Below, piece by piece: positions 1 through 9,538 of a DNA stretch of 64,000 nt. Under the pieces are notes generated by a model. The model did not search any database, was not told the origin of the DNA, and saw only the letters and a program-made list of their open reading frames with translations. This DNA comes from Galbibacter sp. BG1 (GTDB lineage Bacteria; Bacteroidota; Bacteroidia; Flavobacteriales; Flavobacteriaceae): NCBI RefSeq assembly GCF_013391805.1, contig NZ_CP058364.1, forward strand, positions 2,485,501-2,549,500, given 5' to 3'. Positions within the stretch are counted from its first letter, which is position 1. Every line of letters starts with the position of its first letter. A program made the position numbers and the translations under genes.

Positions 1-1
1 A

Positions 2-211
2 AAAGAAGTAAAAGAAAAAAAAGAGATTCAGCTAGTGCTAAATGAACTGATTGTATCGGGAATTTCAACAGATAGTAAAATTTTTTCGAGCTGGATTGAA
101 AGTTTGGAGCAGTTGGAATGGGTCGGGTCCGTAGAGGTAACCGCCTATGATTATTCCCAGCGCAAAGCCTCCCGGTTCTCTTTTAATATTACTATAAAAA
201 ATGAAAGGTAA
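2..211 (+). CDS. PilN-like pilus assembly protein (3' end only)
   Basis: Only the last 69 codons are in the window; the frame is open from the left edge to TAA at 209-211. The visible part contains FSSWIESLEQLEWVGSVEV followed by an alternating hydrophobic strand ending in NITIKNER. This resembles the periplasmic C-terminal ferredoxin-like domain of PilN / GspL-type proteins, which pair with PilO in the inner-membrane alignment complex of type IV pili and type II secretion systems. It overlaps the next gene by 11 nt, and that gene looks PilO-like, which supports the call. The N-terminus and any membrane segment are outside the window, so the family assignment rests mainly on context. Confidence 0.55.
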   Translation, partial: KEVKEKKEIQLVLNELIVSGISTDSKIFSSWIESLEQLEWVGSVEVTAYDYSQRKASRFSFNITIKNER

Positions 212-710
212 AACGAAAAATATCATATTGCTTTTAGGCTTTTTAATAACTTGTTTTATATGTTATCGTTTTGCTATTTCCAATACTCTGGAAGCTTATA
301 CCACTTATAAAAAACTGGAACAGGAAAATTTATTGTTTAAAAATATACCTAAGCAACAAGTGATGCTAAAAAAGCAAAACGTTTATTTGGATTCCCTCTT
401 AAACAAATACCAAATAGGAGGGACCTCTATTCAAAATAACCTGCTTAAGAATTTAAATACGAATAGCGATTCCTTGGGATTAAAACTTGTCGAATTTGAA
501 AAAGCGCATGTTTTTGAAAAAAAACAGTTGACAATAAATTCCCACATTTTCACTTTAGAAGGAAGTTATGGCGATTTGCTTAAGCTGATATACAACCTTG
601 AGCAACGTACCAAGTTTGGGGAAGTTGTTCACGTAGGCTTAGAAAAGAAAAAAGACTTGAGAACAAGGGAGGAGCGATTGGAAGGTAATATAATAGTACA
701 ACATTATTAA
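201..710 (+). CDS. PilO/GspM-like inner-membrane pilus assembly protein
   Basis: A 169-residue protein with a short basic N-terminus, one membrane helix (about residues 6-26), a charged helical stretch (about 30-70) and a small alpha/beta periplasmic domain. This is the layout of PilO and GspM, which are bitopic proteins with a coiled coil and a ferredoxin-like domain. The stretch SYGDLLKLIYNLEQRTKFGEV is typical of the helix in the PilO C-terminal fold. It overlaps the PilN-like gene by 11 nt. In a canonical operon pilP and pilQ would follow directly, but here the PilP/GspC-like gene is about 13 kb downstream with cargo genes between. Sequence similarity alone is weak; layout and neighbours carry the call. 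Confidence 0.6.
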   Translation: MKGKTKNIILLLGFLITCFICYRFAISNTLEAYTTYKKLEQENLLFKNIPKQQVMLKKQNVYLDSLLNKYQIGGTSIQNNLLKNLNTNSDSLGLKLVEFEKAHVFEKKQLTINSHIFTLEGSYGDLLKLIYNLEQRTKFGEVVHVGLEKKKDLRTREERLEGNIIVQHY

Positions 711-754
711 ATAGTTCTTAATACAAGGCTTACATCAAATAAATACATAACACA

Positions 755-3700
755 ATGTTTAAATACAAAATAGCATATATTTTACTTTTAATAGCTGGGA
801 TCAGCTATGCTCAAAAGGAGTCCAATGTATGGTATTTTGGAGAGGAGGCCGGAATTGATTTTAATTCGGGGGCTGCCGTGGTTATTACCGACAGTGCTAT
901 GGACGCCTATGAGGGTTGCGCTACTATTTCGGACTCCAACGGGAAAGTACTATTTTATACGGATGGTATTGATGTATGGAATAAGGAGCACCGTAAAATG
1001 GAAAACGGCAGTGGGCTTAATGGACATGCGAGTAGCACACAATCTGGAATTATTGTGCCATATCCTGGGAAGGATAATTTGTATTATATATTTACGGTGG
1101 ATCTTGAGGGAAGGGAAAAGGGGCTTCAATATTCTATTGTGGACATGGAGCTGGACGGTGGCAACGGCGCTATTACTGACGATAAAAATATTATTTTAAC
1201 CACACCGGTAACTGAAAAAGTTACATCTGTAAAGCATGCCGATGGGGAAAGTATATGGTTGTTGACCCACGAGAAAGATAGTGATGTGTTTTTGGCCTAT
1301 TTAATTACAACTGCAGGACTGCAAAAGACTCCAATTAAAAGTAGTGTAGGGATGAACATTGAATATACCGCGTATACCCCACGTCACAAGGTACAAGGTT
1401 ATTTGAAGGCTTCCCCGGATGGCTCCAAGGTCGGAATATGTCATTTTCAGATAGGTGCAGAAGTGCTGGATTTTAATAACAGCACGGGAGTGCTCAGCAA
1501 TGCCAAAACATTAAGCGATGTTCCAGGAGAAAATTACTACGGCATAGAGTTTTCCCCAAACAGCAAGTTGCTATATATGACTGTTGAGGATTATTATTTA
1601 TACCAATATGATTTAACAGCCCCCAACATTCAGGACAGTCAGCTGTTACTTCTAGAAGATACAGTAAACATAAAATATTATTATGGCGCTCTACAATTGG
1701 CTCCAGACGGAAAAATATATTTCTCTAGAATTTTCAGGCCATATTTGGGCGTAATAGAAAATCCAAATGTGAGGGGAGCCGGTTGTAATCCCATAAAAGA
1801 AGGATTGTTTTTGGAAGGAAAGGAAACAAACCTGGGATTACCTACTTTTATTCAATCTTATTTTTATACCGATTTTACAGTTCAAAACTTATGTTTGGGT
1901 GATACCACGAACTTTATGTTGCAAAATGAAGATGAAATTGCTTCAGTAGTTTGGGATTTTGGGGATGGTAATTATTCAACTTTGTTTAATCCATCACATA
2001 ACTACGTTGCTCCTGGTACTTATACCGTTTCGGTAGATATTACAACTAATGCCGGGGCGGAAGAAACCAAAACGAAGGAGATCACTATTAATAAATTGGC
2101 AATAGCGAACAAACCTGAAGATATAAGTATTTGTACAGATGATGATGCCCTGGTGGTAGATCTAAGTCTTTTGGATTCTGAAGTATTAGGGGCTCAAAAT
2201 CCTGATGAATTTACAGTTAATTACTTTTCAAAAAAACGGGATGCGGAGTTATCCATTCAAGAACTCGATAAAGAGTATGTAAACAGGACGGAAAAAGATA
2301 CGATCTATGCCCGAGTGGATGTTAAAGGAGAACAGCGTTGCTATGATATCGCAAGTTTTACGATTGCGGTTTCCAAAATACCACAGATTACTGATATTGC
2401 AGATTGGATGGTTTGTCAAATTGATTTGACTCAGCCCTATGATTTTGATTTACAAGTTAAAGCAATAGAAATTTTAGACCAAGTGGAGAATCCTGCGAAT
2501 TATGATCTGAAATTTTATACGGCCTTGACTGATGCAAACAACGATATAAACGAGTTAGCGACTACTGATTATACCAATATTACCCAAGAAGACGATATCT
2601 ATTTTAGGCTAACTAACGTCAATGATAATGCTTGTTATCTAGTTAAGAGCTTTAAAGTTGGAGTGATATCCAAGCCCATTGCGAATTTGCCAATGGCCAT
2701 TTTTTGTGATGACGATGATGATGGTTTGATGAATGTAGCCTTGGAAGAAATTGATAAACAAATTCTGGGAAATCAGGATGCTCAAACTTTTGAAGTCAGC
2801 TATTATGAGTCCAGGGAAGAAGCTGAACAAAAGACCAATTCTTTGGGTAAAGAGAATTATATAAATATTGAACCATTCCAGCAGGTAGTTTTCGCCAGAG
2901 TAGATTTAAAGCCGGAATCTGAGTGTTTCGAAATTCTTGAATTCAAAATAGAAATTGATAGATCTCCAGTGAAAAGTGAATTAAACGATTGGATGGTTTG
3001 TAAAGAAAGTGATGTGACTGAGGTAAGTTTCGATTTATCGGAAATGAATGCTTCCATATTAGGAGAGCAATCTGCTGAGGACTATCTGGTATCCTATTAT
3101 AGCTCAGAAGAAGATGCTGTTGAGGGGATTAATCCAATGAGTAATAACTATATGATGGATTCGGGAAGCAAAGAAGTTTTTTATCGTTTGGAAGGTTCAG
3201 GTAATGCTATCTGTTACCTTGTGGATAGTTTTTCATTGGTAGTTACAACGAAGCCTAGTTTAAATCCGCCTTCCAGTGAAGTTCTGTGTTATAATGATTC
3301 CAATTCATATATAATAGATCTTAACGGGAAAATAGGGGAGTTAAATGCTGGGGATATTACGACGGATTATAACGTAAGTTTCCATAGTTCCTTTGAGAAT
3401 TCAGAGACCGGAAGTGATCCATTACAAATGGATTATGCTTTCGATGGGAGTGCCACGGTATATGTAAGGGCACAGCACAAAATAAATCCTAATTGTTTTG
3501 AATTAGAAGAGTTTGAGCTTTACGTAAATCCTGAATTGGTAATTCCTATTGCGTCAAATCAAGTAATTTGTCCGGAGAATGATAATTTGGTTTTGGATGG
3601 AGGAAATTTTGATACTTGGTCTTGGAAAAGTGAAGCGGGAGAATTATTGAGTAGCGGTCAATTTTTTGAAACTTCAACTACTGGGACATACCAATTGGAA

Positions 3701-4237
3701 GTTTCTAGAGCAGCTAATGGATTGGTCTGTAACGAAAATATTACATTTCAAATTGAGCATCCGACCCCAATAGGCGAAATTAGTTACAATATCAACCATT
3801 TTTCCGACCAGAATGAGGTTGAAATTGAGGTTCAGAATCCATCCTCGTATTTATATTCATTGGATGGAGTTAATTATCAAGAATCAAATATTTTTATGTT
3901 GCCTGCCGGTCGTTTTACTCTATTTGTTAAGGGTGAAAATGGCTGTTTGCTGGAAGAAAAAGATATCGTAGTTCTTGGGTATCCTAAATTTTTTACTCCT
4001 AATAACGATGGGTTAAATGATGAATGGAAAATTTCTGATTTAAGTTCTTTCCCCAGTTCAACAATTCAAATATTTGATAGGTACGGTAAACTGATTTCCT
4101 TATTGGAAGTTGATGAAGCATGGGATGGAAGGTATAACGGAATTGAGTTGCCAGAATCCGATTATTGGTTTGTGGTAAATGTTGATGACGGAACTACGTT
4201 TAAAGGACATTTTACGTTAAAAAGAGATCTAAAATAA
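755..4237 (+). CDS. Large secreted T9SS type B protein with propeller-like, PKD and repeat domains
   Basis: A 1160-residue exported protein. A signal peptide covers residues 1-19 (ending SYAQ). Residues about 20-375 are WD40/propeller-like, with motifs such as SPDGSKVGICHF and LAPDGKIYFSR. Residues about 378-447 form a PKD domain (VVWDFGDGNYSTLFNPSHNY). Four to five repeats of about 90 residues follow, each with a Cys-containing start (ISICTDDD, WMVCQIDL, IFCDDDDD, WMVCKESD) and a YFS/YYS strand. The end carries a gliding-motility-associated type B sorting domain (YPKFFTPNNDGLNDEW, IFDRYGKLI, AWDGRYNG, FTLKRDLK). Such C-termini direct passage through the type IX secretion system. It lies inside the pilus-like operon, 44 nt after the PilO-like gene. 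Function is probably adhesive or structural; no catalytic motif is visible. Confidence 0.85.
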   Translation: MFKYKIAYILLLIAGISYAQKESNVWYFGEEAGIDFNSGAAVVITDSAMDAYEGCATISDSNGKVLFYTDGIDVWNKEHRKMENGSGLNGHASSTQSGIIVPYPGKDNLYYIFTVDLEGREKGLQYSIVDMELDGGNGAITDDKNIILTTPVTEKVTSVKHADGESIWLLTHEKDSDVFLAYLITTAGLQKTPIKSSVGMNIEYTAYTPRHKVQGYLKASPDGSKVGICHFQIGAEVLDFNNSTGVLSNAKTLSDVPGENYYGIEFSPNSKLLYMTVEDYYLYQYDLTAPNIQDSQLLLLEDTVNIKYYYGALQLAPDGKIYFSRIFRPYLGVIENPNVRGAGCNPIKEGLFLEGKETNLGLPTFIQSYFYTDFTVQNLCLGDTTNFMLQNEDEIASVVWDFGDGNYSTLFNPSHNYVAPGTYTVSVDITTNAGAEETKTKEITINKLAIANKPEDISICTDDDALVVDLSLLDSEVLGAQNPDEFTVNYFSKKRDAELSIQELDKEYVNRTEKDTIYARVDVKGEQRCYDIASFTIAVSKIPQITDIADWMVCQIDLTQPYDFDLQVKAIEILDQVENPANYDLKFYTALTDANNDINELATTDYTNITQEDDIYFRLTNVNDNACYLVKSFKVGVISKPIANLPMAIFCDDDDDGLMNVALEEIDKQILGNQDAQTFEVSYYESREEAEQKTNSLGKENYINIEPFQQVVFARVDLKPESECFEILEFKIEIDRSPVKSELNDWMVCKESDVTEVSFDLSEMNASILGEQSAEDYLVSYYSSEEDAVEGINPMSNNYMMDSGSKEVFYRLEGSGNAICYLVDSFSLVVTTKPSLNPPSSEVLCYNDSNSYIIDLNGKIGELNAGDITTDYNVSFHSSFENSETGSDPLQMDYAFDGSATVYVRAQHKINPNCFELEEFELYVNPELVIPIASNQVICPENDNLVLDGGNFDTWSWKSEAGELLSSGQFFETSTTGTYQLEVSRAANGLVCNENITFQIEHPTPIGEISYNINHFSDQNEVEIEVQNPSSYLYSLDGVNYQESNIFMLPAGRFTLFVKGENGCLLEEKDIVVLGYPKFFTPNNDGLNDEWKISDLSSFPSSTIQIFDRYGKLISLLEVDEAWDGRYNGIELPESDYWFVVNVDDGTTFKGHFTLKRDLK

Positions 4238-4272
4238 AATTTAGTAAAAAGGTTTAAAAAATTTTTTAAAAG

Positions 4273-4992
4273 ATGAGAAAAAGAATTTTTATAATATTAA
4301 GTATCCTTTTTTTGTACTCATGCGGTACAGTATCGGTTAATAATCATAACCAAATGGTTAGTGATTCCCAACCTCAGCTCGGGGCAATTGGTACAGTTCA
4401 TAGAAATCTGTTAACTAGAACATTTAAAACAATCGCAACTCCGGTTTTGGATCGTAAGGTTCGATTGGATAGTTATAAAGAAGAATTTGATAAAAAGAAA
4501 TTCAAAGCTTATCTCAGTGCTTCTCCCGAGAATGAATACAAAATCAATTATATAGACTCTATCCCTGAAAAACCTGTGTACTATTCTTTACAGTTAGCTG
4601 ATCATATAGATTATATAAATAGCATAAAAAATGATGATATGCTGGTGAGTTATCTGGAAAACAAACCCGATGCAAAAGCAATTACCTCAATAGCTGTAGC
4701 ACTGCAATCTGGGGTAGAGCCTTTTTTTGAGAATGCGGAAAGTATCTTTTTAGTCTATGATAAAAAATTAAAGAAATACTATTTGGAACTCATGGAAAAC
4801 AATGGTTCAACCCAAAAGCTTCATTTTAATGATCTTAGCATTTTTGCTTATGACACAAGTGGATTTTGTTGGGGCGCAAATAAAAAGTATGAAGCGGAAC
4901 TTATCATGCTTTCCGATGGAAATAAATGTGCTAGTGGTCTTAAGACCAAAGCTTCAAAAGTTGATATTGATAAAGAATATTTAAGTTTTTAA
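4273..4992 (+). CDS. Putative lipoprotein of unknown function
   Basis: A 239-residue protein with a lipoprotein signal peptide (FLYSC, lipid-modified Cys about residue 17). The mature part is mixed alpha/beta with no motif I recognise; the central segment (about 90-170) is hydrophilic and probably helical. The stop codon directly abuts the start of the next lipoprotein gene, and the T9SS type B gene ends 35 nt upstream, so these three are probably co-transcribed. The likely location is the periplasmic side of a membrane or the cell surface. The position suggests a partner of the secreted array, but this is inference. Confidence 0.7.
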   Translation: MRKRIFIILSILFLYSCGTVSVNNHNQMVSDSQPQLGAIGTVHRNLLTRTFKTIATPVLDRKVRLDSYKEEFDKKKFKAYLSASPENEYKINYIDSIPEKPVYYSLQLADHIDYINSIKNDDMLVSYLENKPDAKAITSIAVALQSGVEPFFENAESIFLVYDKKLKKYYLELMENNGSTQKLHFNDLSIFAYDTSGFCWGANKKYEAELIMLSDGNKCASGLKTKASKVDIDKEYLSF

Positions 4993-5955
4993 ATGTATTG
5001 TATGATGAAAATGGATAATGGAAGTATTTATAAAACAGTTTTTAACTTTTTACTATTAGTAATAGTTTATTCTTGTGCAGATATTGTTGAGGAACCTGAT
5101 ATTTCTGGGGAGCGGGTAAAAGTGATAGCTCCAGCAAATCAAACCGAAGTAAAAGGCAATGTGGTAAATTTCACATGGGAGCCTTTGCCCGATGCGACTT
5201 CTTATCTTTTACAGGTGGCTAGCCCTGATTTTAATCAGGCCGCTCAGGTTTTTGTGGATAGTTTACTTCCTGAAACGTCTTTTTCACGGGAGCTATTGCC
5301 AAATGACTATCAATGGCGGGTTAAGGCGGTGAATAGCGCTTATGAAACTGCTTATACCACCACCTCTTTCAGTGTAAGGGAGAGTGAAGGCTTTACCGGG
5401 AATACGGTACTGCTAAACAGCCCTACAAATGATTTTTTAACCAATGATGCTGAGGTCAATTTCTCTTGGGAAGCTGTTCAGGAGGCTGTAGAGTATCAAA
5501 TTCAAGTAATTGATCAGGCTGATGTAGTTATCATTGATGAAACCATTGATAGTATAGGTGCTGAGTTGACCTTAACTGAAGGTAATTCTAGGTGGCAGGT
5601 AAGAGCCATAAATAGCAATAATGAAAATACACTTTACAGTTCTAGAACAATTTCGGTCGATCTAACCAATCCAAGTACTCCTGAGCCTACTTCTCCTTTG
5701 GATGAAGGCGTAGCGAGTGCGGGGGAAGTTACTTATACTTGGGAGCGCGAAAATATCCCGGGTAGTGCAGAAAGAGATAGCATTTTTATTTTTAATGATG
5801 AAGGAGAAACCGATTTGTATCGAAGAGGTTTAGGCGAGGACAAAAGTTTTACTACCGATATGGAAATAGGCGAGTTCTATTGGAGGGTTAAAGCTTATGA
5901 TGCGGCTGGTAATTTTAGTGATGATAGTGCCTTATTTAGTTTAACTGTTAATTAG
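4993..5955 (+). CDS. Lipoprotein with fibronectin type III-like repeats
   Basis: A 320-residue protein with a lipoprotein signal (LLLVIVYSCAD, Cys about residue 28). Three Ig/FN3-like repeats follow, each with an NFTWEPLPDATSYLLQV-type strand and a closing YQWRVKAVN-type strand (FSWEAVQEAVEYQIQV with RWQVRAIN; YTWEREN with FYWRVKAYD). Such repeats usually act as spacers or protein-binding modules in surface lipoproteins. There are several candidate starts (4993 and in-frame ATGs shortly after); 4993 abuts the previous stop exactly and is kept. It sits 5 nt ahead of the first tail-fibre-like gene, so it may anchor or present those products at the surface (inference). Confidence 0.75.
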   Translation: MYCMMKMDNGSIYKTVFNFLLLVIVYSCADIVEEPDISGERVKVIAPANQTEVKGNVVNFTWEPLPDATSYLLQVASPDFNQAAQVFVDSLLPETSFSRELLPNDYQWRVKAVNSAYETAYTTTSFSVRESEGFTGNTVLLNSPTNDFLTNDAEVNFSWEAVQEAVEYQIQVIDQADVVIIDETIDSIGAELTLTEGNSRWQVRAINSNNENTLYSSRTISVDLTNPSTPEPTSPLDEGVASAGEVTYTWERENIPGSAERDSIFIFNDEGETDLYRRGLGEDKSFTTDMEIGEFYWRVKAYDAAGNFSDDSALFSLTVN

Positions 5956-5960
5956 TCTCT

Positions 5961-6797
5961 ATGTTAAAATTAAAACACTTTGCAATTCTAATGTTTTTTG
6001 GTGTTGCTTCTGCTTATGCTCAAATTGATTTAGACAACCATGAATTTATACGGTCTAAAACTGCATCGGGTCAAACAACGCGAATATTTGGACTAAACAA
6101 CCAAAACTGGCTTTATATTGGTAGTGTAGAGCATCCTATTTCCAATATTTACTTCTACAATAGTGGAGTTGGTAATGTAATGTCTCTTCGCGAAAACGGT
6201 AAAGTAGGTATCGGAACAGCTGACCCAAACGCTACTTTACAAATTGGTGATAGTGACCATTCAGGTGCTCCTGAAAATGAGGTTGCAATTAAAAGATTAT
6301 CAATAGCTCCAGTTACACATTCCGGTTCGGATTGGTTTTTCACAGCAAGGGATAATCCTCAATTCGCATTTCTGGATATAGGTTATTTCGATAAAAAGTC
6401 TTTCACCTTACGCCACGATGGTAATTTAGGCATAGGATCGCCTAACCCGGATTCCAAACTAACCGTAAATGGAAAAATCCATGCCAAAGAGGTTAAACTG
6501 GATTTATTGGGGTCGTTGGCTCCGGACTATGTTTTTCAAGCAGATTATGAACTCAAATCTTTAAAGGAAGTAGAAGAATATATAAGAGATAATGGACATC
6601 TACCAAATGTTCCATCAGCCAATGAAATGGAAGAAGAGGGTGTTCATTTAAAAGAAATGAATCTTAAGCTATTGGAAAAGGTTGAAGAATTAACGCTTTA
6701 TGCAATCGAACAAAAGAAAGAATCTAATGCTCTCAAAGATGAAATACAAAAAATGAAGCTAGAATTGAAAAATATAAAATCTCATATAAATGATTAG
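5961..6797 (+). CDS. Tail-fibre-like secreted protein, array member 1
   Basis: A 278-residue protein and the first of twelve paralogues. It has a Sec signal peptide (1-20, ending SAYAQ), a variable beta-rich head (21-150), and two KVGIGTADPNATL-type motifs near residues 82 and 156 that resemble beta-prism repeats of phage tail spikes. The shared C-terminal module (about 160-250) reads SKLTVNGKIHAKEVKLD, LAPDYVF, then GHLPNVPSANEM and KEMNLKLLEKVEELTLY, and ends in a coiled coil to residue 278. Related modules occur widely in Bacteroidota proteins loosely annotated as tail fibre proteins. By analogy with phage fibres the coiled coil may trimerise the protein; that is inference. No T9SS sorting domain, transmembrane segment or lipobox is seen. 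Confidence 0.8.
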   Translation: MLKLKHFAILMFFGVASAYAQIDLDNHEFIRSKTASGQTTRIFGLNNQNWLYIGSVEHPISNIYFYNSGVGNVMSLRENGKVGIGTADPNATLQIGDSDHSGAPENEVAIKRLSIAPVTHSGSDWFFTARDNPQFAFLDIGYFDKKSFTLRHDGNLGIGSPNPDSKLTVNGKIHAKEVKLDLLGSLAPDYVFQADYELKSLKEVEEYIRDNGHLPNVPSANEMEEEGVHLKEMNLKLLEKVEELTLYAIEQKKESNALKDEIQKMKLELKNIKSHIND

Positions 6798-7764
6798 GTT
6801 AACTGTTGCTATTTCCATTTTTAGTTTATTCACGGTTTCGGCTCAAACCAATAACTTTCCAGACAATGGTGATGCACTATTGGAAACAAGTCCAACTGAG
6901 ATTCCAGGGACTATAACGAACTCTTCAGGTCTAGTTTTTAGGTCATCAGGCCATGCAACCGACGGCAGAAGCAGATTTCAATATTGGAAAATTTTTGGGA
7001 AAGGAAGAAGTCCGTGGGGATCTGGGGATTTAGTTTTTTCCAGTAATACTGATGGTTCAGGGAATGTTGAATTGCTGCGATTAAGTAATACTGGAAATTT
7101 AGGTATTGGCACCGCTAATCCAAATTCTAGGTTAACGGTATTTGGAGAAACCGGGATTGAGCTAAGGAAAACAGGTAGTCCTGAACAATTTATGCAAATA
7201 CGTCCTATGGTCGATGTTGAAACCTTAAACCCAGGAGGCTCTAAGGCTGCAGCACAAATTACAAACCTCAATCTACAACACCTTGTTTTAGATATTAAAG
7301 CCAATGATTCCCAGGATTCTTTCGCCATTAGAACAGATAGTAACTTGGATGGAGAGGTTGATCACATCGCCATGACAGTTAAACCTTCTGGACGAGTCGG
7401 GATTGGAACCACTAATCCGGATTCTGAGTTAACCGTGAAAGGAAAAATCCATGCCCAAGAGGTAAAACTTGACCTTGCCGGGGCTGTTGCACCGGACTAT
7501 GTTTTTAAAGAAGAGTATAACCTAAAATCTTTGGAGGAAGTTGAACGGCATATTAATGAGAAAGGCCATCTTCCCAATATTCCTTCAGCAAAAGAAATGG
7601 AAGAAGAGGGAGTTCATTTAAAGGAAATGAATCTTAAGCTGCTGGAAAAAATTGAAGAACTCACTTTGTATGTCATTGAACAAAAAAAGTTGCTGTCCAA
7701 ATGTATAACAAGGTTAGAGGCACAAGAGCAAGAAATAGCATTATTACTTAAAAAAAAAAAATAA
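6790..7764 (+). CDS. Tail-fibre-like secreted protein, array member 2
   Basis: A 324-residue paralogue whose ATG lies 8 nt inside the end of member 1, implying coupled translation. It has a signal peptide of about 18 residues (TVSAQ), a head of about 80 residues, GIG motifs at about 103 and 202 (GRVGIGTTNPDSEL), the AVAPDYVF form of the shared module (209-300) and a coiled-coil tail running to a terminal KKKK. The segment between the two GIG motifs is longer than in member 1 and has a separate beta-rich insert (FMQIRPMVDVET). At the DNA level its module is closest to member 3: the stretch around 7490-7560 nearly matches 8430-8500. Confidence 0.8.
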   Translation: MIRLTVAISIFSLFTVSAQTNNFPDNGDALLETSPTEIPGTITNSSGLVFRSSGHATDGRSRFQYWKIFGKGRSPWGSGDLVFSSNTDGSGNVELLRLSNTGNLGIGTANPNSRLTVFGETGIELRKTGSPEQFMQIRPMVDVETLNPGGSKAAAQITNLNLQHLVLDIKANDSQDSFAIRTDSNLDGEVDHIAMTVKPSGRVGIGTTNPDSELTVKGKIHAQEVKLDLAGAVAPDYVFKEEYNLKSLEEVERHINEKGHLPNIPSAKEMEEEGVHLKEMNLKLLEKIEELTLYVIEQKKLLSKCITRLEAQEQEIALLLKKKK

Positions 7765-7776
7765 AATTTATCTAAG

Positions 7777-8703
7777 ATGATATTCAGAAAAACTGCCTTA
7801 ATACTTTTCCTTTTTATAGTTGCCATTAGTGAAGCACAGAATGAAACCATAAATGGTAATCTCACTATAAATAGTACCGCGGATGTTGGCGCTAGTCAGA
7901 ATCCAGCTCTTGTGATTGGACAACGTAGTGGTCATCATATTGGAATTGACGGTAATGAAATTGGAGCTTTTTACAATAATTCCTTTTCCAATGTTTATAT
8001 AAATTGTTCACTATCTACGTCGAATACCGTATTGAATGATGGAGGAGGTAAGATAGGAATGGGAACACCTTATCCTTCTGAATTGCTACATATTTCCGCT
8101 AGGAATTCTGGAGATGGAGTGATTCGATTGGAATCGGATCTAGATAATAACAACGAAGGTGACAATATAAGAATTGAAATGTATCAGGATGGGGGATTGC
8201 ATGGAGCTCTTATAGGATTTAATCAAGATTGGCCGGGCTCACAATCGGATAATATTTTCAGAATAGTTACTAGACAGAATGGAATTAACGATTATAGTAC
8301 ATTAACTATCGATCCTTTTACATCTTTTGTAGGGATAGGGACTACGGAACCCGATTCCAAACTTACCGTCAAAGGGAAAGTTCATGCCCAAGAGGTAAAA
8401 CTTGACTTAGTAGGTTCAGTGGCACCGGATTATGTCTTTAAAGAAGGGTATAACCTTAAATCTTTGGAGGAAGTTGAACGACACATAAAGGATAAAGGGC
8501 ATTTACCTAATATTCCTTCAGCTAGGGAAATGGAAGAGGAAGGAATTGATATGAAGGAAATGAATTTGAAATTACTTGAAAAGATTGAGGAACTTACCCT
8601 GTATATAATTGAACAACAAAATTTAATAAAACAACAGAAAGAATATTTTTCAGGAGAAATGAAAAAAATGGAATATAAATTAGAAAATCTTTTAAATAAA
8701 TGA
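7777..8703 (+). CDS. Tail-fibre-like secreted protein, array member 3
   Basis: A 308-residue paralogue, 12 nt after member 2. The signal peptide ends near residue 20 (ISEAQ). The head contains GKIGMGTPYPSELL (one GIG motif degraded to GMG) and the phrase RLESDLDNNNEGDNI, which recurs as LESDTDNSNEADNP in member 5; the two heads are therefore related. The second motif is FVGIGTTEPDSKL, followed by SVAPDYVF and GHLPNIPSAREM. The C-terminal coiled coil is Gln/Lys rich. Its stop overlaps the ATG of member 4 in an ATGA arrangement. Confidence 0.8.
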   Translation: MIFRKTALILFLFIVAISEAQNETINGNLTINSTADVGASQNPALVIGQRSGHHIGIDGNEIGAFYNNSFSNVYINCSLSTSNTVLNDGGGKIGMGTPYPSELLHISARNSGDGVIRLESDLDNNNEGDNIRIEMYQDGGLHGALIGFNQDWPGSQSDNIFRIVTRQNGINDYSTLTIDPFTSFVGIGTTEPDSKLTVKGKVHAQEVKLDLVGSVAPDYVFKEGYNLKSLEEVERHIKDKGHLPNIPSAREMEEEGIDMKEMNLKLLEKIEELTLYIIEQQNLIKQQKEYFSGEMKKMEYKLENLLNK

Positions 8704-9518
8704 AAGTAATCCTTTTTGTAGTCTTGTTATCAAGTTATACCGTATACTCTCAATGGAATCCTAGCGGGGATAATGTTACAAGTGGGCAAATCATCGCAAC
8801 GAATCCTAACAATACCAGTGCAGTTTTAATGTTATCTTGGTTGAACGACCTGCCCAGAATAAGGGTGGGCGGGTTTGATCCGGGAGCCTCTAATGGATTG
8901 GATATTCAAGGTCCAGGAGATGTAAGTCTTTTAAGAATAAAGGGTAACGGAGAGCTTGGCGTTAAAAGTATAATAGCAAAGGAACAAATTTCCGGTGGGT
9001 TGACCCATACGAAAAATTATTTTGTCATGCGGCCTTACAGTTCTTCATATGATGACGGTAGCTATGCAAAGATTTTCTATGACGGAAACAACAAAATTAT
9101 TAATTTTTGGAATTCAGAAGCTGGCAGATTAACAAATTTAAATGCAGGTGCAATCCGTGCTGATGGCAGGATGGCGATAGGAACATCATTTTCCAATGAA
9201 TATCATTTGGCAGTAAATGGAAAAATTAAGGCTAAAGAAATTAAAGTTGAAACTAATTGGAGTGATTTTGTTTTTGAAAAGGATTACAATCTTCCTAGCT
9301 TGAAAGAGGTAGAAAAACATATTAAGGAAAAAGGACACCTAAAAGATATTCCTTCATCTAAAGAGGTCGAAAGAAATGGAATTGATTTAGGAGAAATTAA
9401 TTCGAGATTACTTCAGAAAATAGAGGAGCTAACTTTGTATACTATCCAGCAGCAGAAATTAATTGAAAGTCAAAATAAACGGATTGAAAAATTAGAAAAT
9501 TTATGTCGTAAAATGTAA
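8700..9518 (+). CDS. Tail-fibre-like secreted protein, array member 4 (WSDFVF subtype)
   Basis: A 272-residue paralogue with a short signal peptide (about 1-17, TVYSQ). Its module differs from members 1-3: a single MAIGTSFSNEYHL motif, then AKEIKVETNWSDFVF in place of DL-G-VAPDYVF, GHLKDIPSSKEV in place of GHLPNIPSAKEM, and DLGEINSRLLQKIEELTLY in place of KEMNLKLLEKIEELTLY. Members 8 and 9 share these changes, so there is a second subtype of the C-terminal module. The head (18-180) has no motif I can name beyond beta-strand-like alternation. It is coupled to member 3 by a 4-nt overlap. Confidence 0.78.
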   Translation: MKVILFVVLLSSYTVYSQWNPSGDNVTSGQIIATNPNNTSAVLMLSWLNDLPRIRVGGFDPGASNGLDIQGPGDVSLLRIKGNGELGVKSIIAKEQISGGLTHTKNYFVMRPYSSSYDDGSYAKIFYDGNNKIINFWNSEAGRLTNLNAGAIRADGRMAIGTSFSNEYHLAVNGKIKAKEIKVETNWSDFVFEKDYNLPSLKEVEKHIKEKGHLKDIPSSKEVERNGIDLGEINSRLLQKIEELTLYTIQQQKLIESQNKRIEKLENLCRKM

Positions 9519-9538
9519 AAGCAATAGAACCAACCTTT

